Shown: positions 55,918-64,000 of the stretch, one piece after another
Layout of the letters: every line of letters begins with the position of its first letter
Position numbering within the stretch: position 1 is the first letter of the stretch
Source: Gari tellinella
Taxonomy: Eukaryota; Mollusca; Bivalvia; Cardiida; Psammobiidae
Reading direction: 5' to 3'
DNA: 64,000 nt
Assembly: GCA_922989275.2 (NCBI GenBank)
Contig: OV277864.1
Span: 4,154,001-4,218,000, forward strand
The notes under the pieces: model-generated
Database searches by the model: none
Seen by the model: only the letters and a program-made list of their open reading frames with translations
Told to the model about the DNA's origin: nothing
Translations under genes and position numbers: made by a program

Positions 55918-55980
55918 GTAAACTCAGCTAGACGAAGAATTTAAACCAACAACAAACATCAACCATGGCAGATGATGGAT
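55918..55980 (+). CDS. First coding exon of a host gene (MADDG...)
   Basis: A strong 3' splice site (TTTGTACTTCTATATTTTCAG, ending 55917) is followed by about 47 bp of leader, CAACC-ATGG (ATG at 55965, a good translation-start context), and the donor GTAAGTAT at 55981. The coding part is 16 nt, M-A-D-D-G plus the first base (T) of a split codon, so the exon is phase 1. Because it has an acceptor, a non-coding 5' exon must lie upstream, and the MITE-rich sequence to the left is probably intron. The next coding exon has not been found in the remaining 8 kb; it must begin so that T+NN is a sense codon. The protein cannot be named from five residues. Confidence 0.6.
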
Positions 55981-56261
55981 GTAAGTATATCTTTTAGTCA
56001 TACAACTCGTAGTGATATGGGATTATTGATTTGTCGTACTCTGTTAGACCTTTACATGGCTTCTCATTATAATTATATCTTCTAGGTGTTCTACAGTAGA
56101 GAGTCGTTATTATTTCCTGGTTAGAGGAAACCTAATGCAAGCGCAATGAAATAAAACGTGGAAAATGAGAGTATCTTGAAAATATTGACAATTTCTTTTC
56201 TCAGAGCTGCAAAGCTGGTGTCTGATCAGGCTTCAGCCTGTTTGCAATAATATATAACAGT
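55981..56261 (+). other. Start of the intron after the MADDG exon
   Basis: Contains traces of a family A left arm (AGAGAGTCGTTATTATTTCC). No exon. Confidence 0.4.
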
Positions 56262-56485
56262 TTAACCCATTACCCCATAGCCTGTTTCTAGTTTTGAAGA
56301 CAGGTGACCACTTAAAGCATGTTGAAAGTAAGCAAAATGTGCCTTAAAGCGCATTCTGCTTTACTTTCAGTTTGCTTTAAGCTGCAAGCTGCTATTATTT
56401 CTAATGTTAAACATTAACAGCTGTGTAAATTGGAACAATTTTCTTCAGTGAAGGGATAAAGTTGAGACATTTAAAGGTGTCCGAT
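56261..56485 (+). repeat. Family D MITE, right end worn
   Basis: TTAACCCATTACCCCATAGC and core GCATGTTGAAAGTAAGCAAA with its inverse; no clear right TTAA. Confidence 0.7.
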
Positions 56486-57410
56486 ATGAAAAACTGTCAA
56501 AGTGAAGTACTGTAAAATTGAAACAAATCGAATCAAAAGATGAGTGGACAGCTTACTGCAGAACAAAAGTAATGCAGAAAGTTGCGTAGAGCGTTCTGCA
56601 GCATTGTTTTAAGCCCAGCTTGTCCATATAGATAAGAGTGTAAGCAGAATTTGTCATCAGAGATATATATCGTTCTTTATTAAATTGTTTCTCAACACAC
56701 ATTTGACTGTGCCAACTATATGCCTATGCCAGCATTGTGTTTGATGGCAGAGAAACAGCATTTTGGGTGGTGACCGACTTGTTAGCCTTGTCTGGAGTGG
56801 TTTGATTTAGCTCCCTTGTAACACAGGGTAACCAACTAGTTGTGTGTTTGATCCTTGGGGTTTCCAGCTTTTATGCCCCGCCTGGAAGTGGTGCGAAGGT
56901 GTTATCCTGTGCTTGTATTATAAACCAATGTCCATGATGGGGGCATGATCCAGTTCTGATGCAACTAGCAAAATTTTGTTATTTAGGTATAAACTGAAAA
57001 CCAGTCTGTTATTGAGTTTTAGAACTGAAAACCAGTCGGTTGTTTGCCAGGTGTGAAGTGGAATAACATTGCTAGTAAATCCATACTATAAGGGCTTCTT
57101 GTTTATGCCTGGTTTCTCGATATTCCTCAGTCCTACCTGTCCACTATCAATAATTCAATGGGCTCTAGCTGTATGAACATGCCACTAGCCGTTTCTCTGC
57201 TCTTGCCCAGTTTCACGTATCAAATATATAGAGAAGGATATAGCTTTATTTTGACAATGTGTACTCATTCACTTGAAATAGAATATTTCAATTGTCACTT
57301 TAAGTTGTTACCCAATAGTTTCTAGTTCTGAAAATCGGTTACCATTGAAGCAGATGGAAAGTAGAGCAGAATGTACTTAAAAGGCACACCTGCTTCACTT
57401 CTAGCCTGCT
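56486..57410. other. Intronic, with decayed family O and D traces
   Basis: AAAAGTAATGCAGAAAGTTG at about 56563 is a family O trace, and 57350-57410 a family D trace. No exon supported. Confidence 0.4.
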
Positions 57411-57629
57411 TTAACCCATTACCCCATAGCCCATTTCTAGTTTTGAAGACAGGTTCCTTAAGGCACATTCTGCTTTAATTTCAGCATGCTTTAAGCTACC
57501 ATAGATCTGCTAGAATATAGAAAATATTTGTTATGAAATTTGTTTATGGCTGTATAATTTGAACTATTTTCTTCAGTGAAAAAATAAATTAAAGGGCGTA
57601 AAAAGGTGTTTTTATGGGGTAATGGGTTA
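57411..57629 (+). repeat. Family D MITE with one core arm missing
   Basis: TTAACCCATTACCCCATAG to TTATGGGGTAATGGGTTAA; the left core arm is deleted, as in 54166-54376. Confidence 0.8.
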
Positions 57630-57925
57630 AGTTACTGAAAATGTCTACTGTGTTTTAACTTTTAAGTTCAGGATTGCCTTTGGTGGTGATTTCTTTCCTT
57701 AGTGTATCAAAAATTTAGAGATTAACAAAGGTGAATTTATAAATAAACTCTTTTTAAACAGCTGACAAAAGTGAAGTTGAAAGCTCCTACTTGTCTGAAA
57801 TACTGATAGTGATAATTTATATTCTGTGGAATGGATGCTGAACACAACTAGAATGTGTTGCAGGCAAGATCTGTCTTGTATTAGCCCTTTTCCATATTTG
57901 AAATCAGTATTTACATGTATGCATA

Positions 57926-57992
57926 TTTTGCAAACAGTGAATACCCTGATCAGAGGGCTTCTTAAGGAGTCCTCTGATCAGTCTACATTTTG
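57926..57992. repeat. Family E hairpin core
   Basis: TTGCAAACAGTGAATACCCT, GATCAGAGGGCTTCTTAAGG, then the inverse TCCTCTGATCAG. Confidence 0.65.
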
Positions 57993-58226
57993 TGTTTTAC
58001 TTTCTTTACTCTGAAATATTTTATTTAAAAAAAATGGATGTGTTCTACTTGGTTAAAAGTGGCAAGTTTGGACTTTACTATTTGTTCATGCTGTATGAAC
58101 AGAAGGTGGGGTTTTGAACATTAACAAGTTCCGCTCAGCTTCCCACCTCAGGCATGTGTCATGTAGAAACATGTATTGGGAAAATCTCCACATCAGCAGC
58201 TTTTCAGGAGAGAGTTGGCAAAGCGT

Positions 58227-58290
58227 GATTGGTCAATACCTGGTCGCCAGGCAACGGTGTGTCAACAAAGGCATTGGCGACCAGGTAAGC
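58227..58290. promoter_or_regulatory. Possible RFX X-box with adjacent inverted CCAAT
   Basis: GTCGCCAGGCAAC at 58243-58255 fits GTNRCC-N-RGYAAC, the RFX X-box form. TGATTGGTCA just upstream is an inverted CCAAT motif. TACCTGGTCGCCA and TGGCGACCAGGTA (about 58238 and 58274) are perfect inverted repeats. A promoter role is inferred only from these motifs. Confidence 0.35.
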
Positions 58291-58581
58291 CATGAACAGC
58301 TCAGGTTTGGCCTATGTATTGTAGAGGTGTACCTATGAAGGGGGTGTGTTCCAATGTCTAATTACAGCTTACATGTCTATATAAATACTAGTGATGCTCT
58401 TTAAGAGGTCATTTTTTATGGCATTGTCTTGGTAAATGGATGGCTGTATGGTTTTCATCCTCAACTCACCTGAAGAGCTGAGCAGTACTGGTGTCATTGT
58501 ATGAAGACAGCAGCAGGAGAAATGTTTCATGTCACCAGTTCTTAGTAAAGGCAGATCAGATTGGGTGTCAGGTTTCCTCAG

Positions 58582-58670
58582 TGCTATGTCATTGTTAATA
58601 GCCATAAGTTGAAAGACAATATGCATGATTCTGAGAAAGACAGCAAGTCAGAGATGAAGTTATACTCAAG
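58582..58670 (+). CDS. Candidate exon, alternative to the MADDG start
   Basis: GGTTTCCTCAG (ending 58581) resembles a 3' splice site, and GTAAGAGC at 58671 is a good donor. Between them the frame is open through M-H-D-S-E-K-D-S-K-S-E-M-K-L-Y-S (ATG at 58621), a charged and plausible coding stretch. The incoming phase would have to be 0, which does not fit the phase-1 MADDG exon. It may therefore be an alternative first exon using the ATG at 58621, with the X-box patch 370 bp upstream as promoter, or a false positive. No family is recognised. Confidence 0.3.
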
Positions 58671-58988
58671 GTAAGAGCTTTTCTTGTACTGTGGAATTGA
58701 AAAATACATGTCATACTTTTTGCAGACTTTCAATAGGGAGCTGTAACAAAACCACTAGTATTTAATATTTACTGCCTTCTGTCTGAATGATATAGCCATA
58801 AGATCATTTGCTTCAGTGAAATTTTATGGGTGAAGCATTGAGGCATAACTATCAAGAAAATTGACTGCTTGATAAAGCTTTCCTTCTGCATAAACACCAT
58901 ATGATGCTTTACAGTTTTACCCCTTCATACACAAGTGACATAAGGGCTGTAGGTTGCTACTACCAGTCAACATTGAGATAAATGCCTC

Positions 58989-59239
58989 TTAACTCTTTCC
59001 TCCCTAAAACTTTAAATGGACAATTCCAGTTTCCATTTAAGTCTAGTCCATTTCGGACATTTAAGGGTTGTTTTTGTCAATGTTTTGCATTATGACAAAC
59101 AGTGAAGAACCAGATCAGAGGGCTCTGAAAGGAGCCCTCTGATCTGGGTATTCACTGTTTGCATAGGACAAGTGCTCTTTTCACATGTATACTGTTTGAA
59201 AAGGACGCCTATATGCGGGACTAGGGTTCAAAGGATTAA
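58989..59239 (-). repeat. Family E MITE (TTAA-type), complete
   Basis: TTAACTCTTTCCTCCC to CTAGGGTTCAAAGGATTAA, 251 bp; core at about 59096-59161. Confidence 0.85.
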
Positions 59240-60212
59240 TGAGGATTCTTAACTAATTTTAATACCGATGGCCGCTTAAAGAATGGGGACCTTTATGACA
59301 TTTTATGGCAGAACAAGATTTGGTCAAATTTCTGTATGACTTTACAAAGTTTACATGCATCTTCTTAAACTTTCCATTACAGCAGTAACTAGTAACATAG
59401 AGTGCCTGTACCTGCTTCTCAAAATTAAATGTTACAAAAGAATATAAATTAATGTTATTTAATTCAAGGAATTAAGAAGCTTTCTGCTTTACTTTCATCT
59501 TGCTTTAAGAAGCATCTACCTGTAGTACAACTGGATATATATGTAGGTGATTTCCATATGTATACAGCTATGGAGAAAAGGGTTAAATGGTTTGACCACA
59601 TATTTGTTATGAAGTAACCAGTTTTGTAGATCTTCAGCTAAAAAACACCTGTTACATGTTCTAAATTGAGTTACTGGTAGCATTGGCTTGACCATAAGGT
59701 TAATTTAGCAGCTTAATTGGTTTCCTCATGTACAATAAAACTAGTGTTCAGCATTAAATCTTTAAAAATACATGAAGACAGTTTAACTGCTGTTTAGTAA
59801 ATGCAGAACTAAAGTAATGCAGAAATTCTATAGGAGCTTTATGCATTATTAATAAGGCTTCCATCGTTTGGAAAGACTACAAGCTCATTTTCGTTTGAGT
59901 GGCCACTGGATAGAAGTTTGACTGTAGATAGGGTCATTAATTATTTAGTTACTAGCCTGACTCTAGTATATTGCCACCAGCCTTCACTAACACCCAGTGG
60001 GACTGGCATACAGACAGATGTCCCATGGCTTAATTGTATTACCTTAACACAATGCCTGTGACAAAACTTCTGACTATACTATGACTATAGCAAAGTTAGT
60101 GTCTTATATTTTATAAACGGGGCTACAAGAAAAGTAAAATTTGAGTTGGTAGGGTTCAGATTTATAAGGGGAGTATTGGGGTATTTACCCAATTAAATTG
60201 TGAAAAAAGCAA
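59240..60212. other. Intronic; decayed family D and O traces only
   Basis: AAGCTTTCTGCTTTACTTTC at about 59478 and AAAGTAATGCAGAAATTC at about 59812 are lone core arms. Confidence 0.4.
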
Positions 60213-61012
60213 TTGTTTTTATACGCCCGTCATCGACGGTCGTATTATGGTATACCCAGCGCTGTCCGTACGTCCGTACGTCCGTCCGTACGTACGTCCG
60301 TCCGTCCGTCCGTTAACTTTTCTTGTTAGCGCTCTCTCACCTTCATTTATTTACCGATTTTGATTAAACTTCCTACAAATATTCCATACCACAATAGCTC
60401 GGACGAGTTCGCGTTTCAGACATTGGCGGCTATTTTTAGCAGAGTTATGCCCCTTTATTGTCAAAAATGGGCATTTTTTAAAAAAAACAGAACTTTTTTA
60501 TTTTTGATTCAATTGATTTCAAATTTGATATGGTGATACAATGAATGAAGTGACTTAATATATATTACGGGTTTTTGGTTTGACTCTGTATTTTCAGAGT
60601 TATGCCCCTTCACACAATTTTTTTAACAATATATTGTTTCCTGATAATAATTTTACTTACATTTTGTCTATTGTAACCAAATTTCATATTTAGCTTTCTC
60701 ATCATACAGGGAAGGCACCTGTGAATTTTGGTTCCTGTTAAATTTCAGACGTTGGCGACTATTTTTAGCAGAGTTATGCCCCCTTTATTGTCAAAAATGG
60801 GCATTTTTTAAAAAACCCAGAACTTTTTTCTTGACTATCGCAATACTATCGGGATAGTACTTGAGCTATCCCAATACTACAGCATAGTCTTTTTGAGATC
60901 GATAGTCGGGCCTACACTCCGGGCGACTTTTTCCAGTCGGCCTGAGTCTGGACGACTTTGACACCCGCCGGCCGTGACGGGCGTATTTTGCCGCACTGCG
61001 GTGCTCTTGTTC
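60213..61012 (+). repeat. Dispersed repeat with ACGCCCGTC ends and (GTCC)n
   Basis: ATACGCCCGTCATCGACGG at the left mirrors CCGTGACGGGCGTATT at the right. A GTCCGTACGTCC-type microsatellite lies at about 60266-60313. TATTTTTAGCAGAGTTATGC occurs twice (about 60430 and 60761). The end TGCGGTGCTCTTGTTC is known to me from many aquatic-invertebrate genomes. Confidence 0.65.
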
Positions 61013-61244
61013 ACAACAAGGAGTAACAAAAAGCAAAGAAATGTAGCAAAAATCAAAGAAATTTTGGAAACCTATGCAGAATATGAATGATACTCAATTA
61101 CGAAAACTCCCAATACCCAATAAAAATAGCAAAAACCCAATTTTATAAAAAAATCAAGGAGTAAATACCCAATTGCATCAAAACCTTATCTGTAACCCTG
61201 AGTTGGCATTAAATATTTGCCCTTTCTGTACATAAACATCTTTG

Positions 61245-61496
61245 TTAACCCTTTACCCCATAGCCTGTTTCTAGTTTTGAAAATAGGTGACTACTTAAAG
61301 CAGGTTGAAAGTGAAGCAGAATGCGCCTTAAGGCTCATTCTGCTTTACTTTCAGCATGCTTTAAGCTACCACCTGCTATAATAAAGAAAATATTCCTGAT
61401 GATACATATTAACGACTACATAAATTGGAACTATTTTCTTCAGCGGAGGAATAAACTGAATCCGCTATAAGGCGCTTCTATAGGGGAAAGGGTTAA
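61245..61496 (+). repeat. Family D MITE, complete
   Basis: TTAACCCTTTACCCCATAG to CTATAGGGGAAAGGGTTAA, 252 bp; core GCAGGTTGAAAGTGAAGCAG at about 61298-61363. Confidence 0.85.
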
Positions 61497-61610
61497 ACTT
61501 TCCCTCATAGAAACAGCCTTGAATCCTTTACTTATTCCTTATACGAATGAATTGATAATGCTTCTAGCCTTCTACTATGTCCTGATCATGAAGGGTGCAA
61601 TGCATGCTTA

Positions 61611-62062
61611 ACCCATTATTCCATAAATACGACTTTAATGCCTTTAATTCATTCCTCCACTGAAGAACCGCTGTGGGTTTGAATCCCAGTCTGGGCACTT
61701 CGTATTTTTCACGAAGGGAAGTCTTCCAGCTTGCCTACGTAAAGTTGACGATTTTATCAAGATGTCAATTTGTGCCTGAAACAGTGTATAAAGGACTTTT
61801 GGGCTCTTCCTCCACCTGTAATTAGCTGGACGTCATGATTATGACAGAGACGCTGTTCAAGCGGCATAAAATCAAATCAAATGCACTTAAAAAAATAGTT
61901 CCATTTATAAATTTGTACAGTAATGAATTTCAACAGAAGAAATGTGTCCTACATCCTAGCAGAAAACAGCTTAATGCAGGCTGAAAAAGTAAAATAGAAT
62001 GTGCTTGCTTTAAGTGGTCATCTGTCCTCAAAAGTAGAAACGAGCTATAGAGTAAAGAGTTA
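61611..62062 (-). repeat. Family D MITE split by a SINE
   Basis: TTAACCCATTATTCCATAAA to ATAGAGTAAAGAGTTAA. ATTCCTCCACTGAAGAA is interrupted and resumes at AATAGTTCC; intact copies (50465-50731) read GAAGAAAATAGTTCC. Confidence 0.8.
61668..61883 (+). repeat. tRNA-derived SINE, 5'-truncated
   Basis: B-box-like TGGGTTTGAATCCCAG, a conserved middle (GGGAAGTCTTCCAGCTTGCC, TACGTAAAGTTGACG), and a 3' end GTTCAAGCGGCATAAAATCA followed by AATCAAATG, an (ATCAAA)n tail. CACTGAAGAA (61658-61667) and CACTTAAAAA (61884-61893) are a likely worn 10-bp duplication. Confidence 0.75.
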
Positions 62063-62065
62063 AGC

Positions 62066-62911
62066 AACCACCTGTCTTAGAACAAGCAAGTTGGAAAGGA
62101 TAATGCTGGTGTGTGTTTGCACATGGCACTTAAAACACCTGTCTTTATATTGACTATTCAAGGAATGAAAATATTTATGTTGGAGTTGGTTTTAAAAGGT
62201 TTAAATGCAAGTGTTTTGAAATACTCTAATTAGACAAGCTACGGTATGCTGTTGTCCAACAGCTCAAAGCAATCTGAATGTAAAGCAGAAATATACCTGT
62301 CAGGATGCATGGTTTTCTACTGCTCTTTAATATGTTCCTGTATACACAGGCACAGCCACCAGTATGAGAAACAGTAAAAGCACTAAAAGGCGCTTCTGTG
62401 GGGGTAAGGGGTAGAAATCAAAAGCTTGCTCTGATTGGAAAAGCTTACTCAGATTCTGCTGCAGAGCTTTTGTAATAAAGCACCATAGGTAATAGTTATT
62501 TATTTGTATATATTGAGTTGTAAAATCTCTGTTTAGGTACCATTCAGTGAAATGATGTACAGGTCTCGAAAGACAACTAGCTTCCGAGTACAGGGCAAAC
62601 ATTATGCAGAAAGCTCCATTGGATTTTTTGGTCCAGAATGTTAAAGGCAAATTGATTTTGAAATTGTGATTTAATACAGTCGTGCTTGTAGTTTGATCAT
62701 GTGTTTTATTGATCAAGTCTAAGTTGATTCCTTGTGAACTCCCAAAGATGACATAACAAGGCCTTTATTAGTAACCACAGTAACCTGTGAAATATTGATT
62801 CTCAGCCCAGAGTTCCAGGCCTGGGAGTGTGTGTTTACTGAGGCATTGTGTCTCATTTATAAATCATGACACTCACAGGCAGGCAGGCTTACATGGTCTT
62901 CACCACCTTTG
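62066..62911. other. Intronic; no exon supported
   Basis: The 129-codon minus frame at 62327-62716 has no splice context, no motif, and overlaps repeat-like ends. Confidence 0.4.
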
Positions 62912-63104
62912 CAGGGCTCCAGATAAGAGGGAGTAAACTGAACAAATCCAACATTTCTAACTCATTTTTGCACCAAATCCTATGGTGCTACTACTCATTA
63001 GAATCATCTCGAAGAGACAATTCTAATGAGTAGTGAAACCATAGGGTTTAATTCAGAAATAAAGATTTAAGTCTTTGAAATACTCCCCTTTATCTGGAGC
63101 TCTG
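62912..63104 (+). repeat. Family C MITE with 6-bp duplication CCTTTG
   Basis: CAGGGCTCCAGATAA to TTATCTGGAGCTCTG. CCTTTG stands exactly at both sides (62906-62911, 63105-63110). The centre is a palindrome around ATCATCTCGAAGAGACAAT. Confidence 0.85.
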
Positions 63105-63231
63105 CCTTTGGCATACTACTCAGAGATTCATAGAAGTCTCTGGTGTTGCTAGTTTACATAGAACCATTTCCTCAATAGTCATATGTGCAAGTCACAAACT
63201 GTTACAGCAGCTATGGTAACTTTGTGTCAAC

Positions 63232-63461
63232 TGATTCCCCCCATAAATACGCCTTTTTATGCCTATTATTTATTCCTCCACTGAAGAAAATAGTTCCAAT
63301 TTATACAGTTGTGAATATTTAACATTAGAAATAATGGTAGCTTAAAGCAGGCTGAAAGTAAAGCAGAATGCGCCTTATGGCGCATTCTGCTTTACTTTCA
63401 ACCTGCTTTAAGTGGTAACGTATCTCTAGTATTAGAAACAGGCTATGGGGTAATGGGTTAA
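63232..63461 (-). repeat. Family D MITE, left TTAA worn
   Basis: CCCCCCATAAATACGCC to CTATGGGGTAATGGGTTAA; perfect core at about 63342-63411 (GCAGGCTGAAAGTAAAGCAG, GCGCCTTATGGCGC). Confidence 0.8.
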
Positions 63462-63480
63462 ATTAAAGGCAGATGACTTC

Positions 63481-63660
63481 TTAACCCATCACTCCATACT
63501 CCAAAGATTTTCATATTTACCCATTAAATATATTACTCCACTGAAGAAAAAAGTTCCAATTAATACAGTTATAAATATGTATCAAAAGAAATATTTTCAA
63601 TATTATAGCAGGTCGTAGCTTAAATTTGTTTACACTCCCGTTGGTGGAACACTTGAAAAA
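63481..63660 (-). repeat. Family D MITE fragment
   Basis: TTAACCCATCACTCCATAC, ACTCCACTGAAGAAAAAAGT and TTATAGCAGGTCGTAGCTTA; the core is lost. Confidence 0.6.
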
Positions 63661-63771
63661 CCAAATCTTTGTGTCTGCAAAGAACCCTATTGCACTGTGG
63701 CTACTCAATAGAAGCATATCTTTTAGACAATTCTAATGAACACAGATATTATACACTTTGGGACCCACTGC

Positions 63772-64000
63772 AGGGTTCACCCTGGCTTAAAATTTTCTTG
63801 CGCCAGCACTTGCGCCAAATGAAAAAAGTTTGCGCCAAAATAATAGTTTTGGAGCCAAATTTTTCGCCATTCTTTTATGTATGTTATACATACATGTGAT
63901 ATTTTCTTGGACCCAAATAGGGAGATTTGGTAATTTTAATAGGGAGATTGGGGTGCCAAAATAGTAATCAGTGAATAGATAAGTCTATAGACCACTAAGA
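63772..64000 (+). repeat. Family M element, left part (runs off window)
   Basis: Nearly identical to 31171-31399 from CAGGGTTCACCCTGGC onward; the window ends inside it. Confidence 0.8.

Noticed and set aside
62327..62716. 129-codon minus frame
   Set aside because: No splice signals or motif; length is compatible with chance in AT-rich DNA.

Overview
The window reads as nuclear DNA of an AT-rich, repeat-dense metazoan, most likely a bivalve mollusc of the zebra-mussel type. The supporting evidence is an APE-type LINE, tRNA-derived SINEs, dozens of short terminal-inverted-repeat elements (MITEs) with long hairpin cores, hAT-like elements and sparse split exons with GT-AG signals. There is no operon structure, no ribosome-binding-site pattern and no dense coding. 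The bivalve placement is an inference from repeat style.

Layout. 1-7.2 kb: MITEs, then a nearly intact 5.5-kb LINE (ORF1 1657-3012, ORF2 3013-6465) whose two frames are in phase and separated by one TAG. 7.2-15.1 kb: scattered MITEs. 15.4-24.7 kb: two minus-strand exons (15416-15880 and 24332-24735) that look like host coding sequence and have compatible splice phases. Between them lie a decayed domesticated or mobile-element ORF (18970-19410), dispersed repeats and a 145-bp-period satellite carrying palindromic nuclear-receptor half-sites. 26-30 kb: MITEs and hairpins. 30.4-34 kb: a nest in which a SINE is split by a 3.46-kb hAT-like element (8-bp duplication TACCCATG), itself holding a 1.6-kb CAGGG-ended element that holds MITE remnants. 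34-36.6 kb: simple and dispersed repeats and a tRNA-like SINE head. 36.65-42.99 kb: a 6.3-kb hAT element (about 125-bp inverted ends, duplication CTCAAGGT) inserted in another dispersed repeat and carrying a decayed transposase exon. 43-64 kb: MITE-rich and probably intronic, with a well-formed exon at 55918-55980 that holds a start codon (MADDG...) and a possible second exon or promoter near 58.2-58.7 kb.

MITE families as I name them here. A: TA duplication, ends CAGTGGAGAA, Tc1/mariner-type. H and I: TA duplication, pogo-like ends. B, D, E and F: TTAA duplication with CCC...GGG ends, piggyBac-like. C: ends CAGRGCTCCAGATAA with a 6-bp duplication. O: hairpin only. K, L, M, N and J are dispersed repeats. 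The main observation is that the same hairpin cores recur inside families whose ends and target duplications differ, so core and ends look like separable modules. Family and superfamily names come from termini and duplications read by eye; no database was searched.
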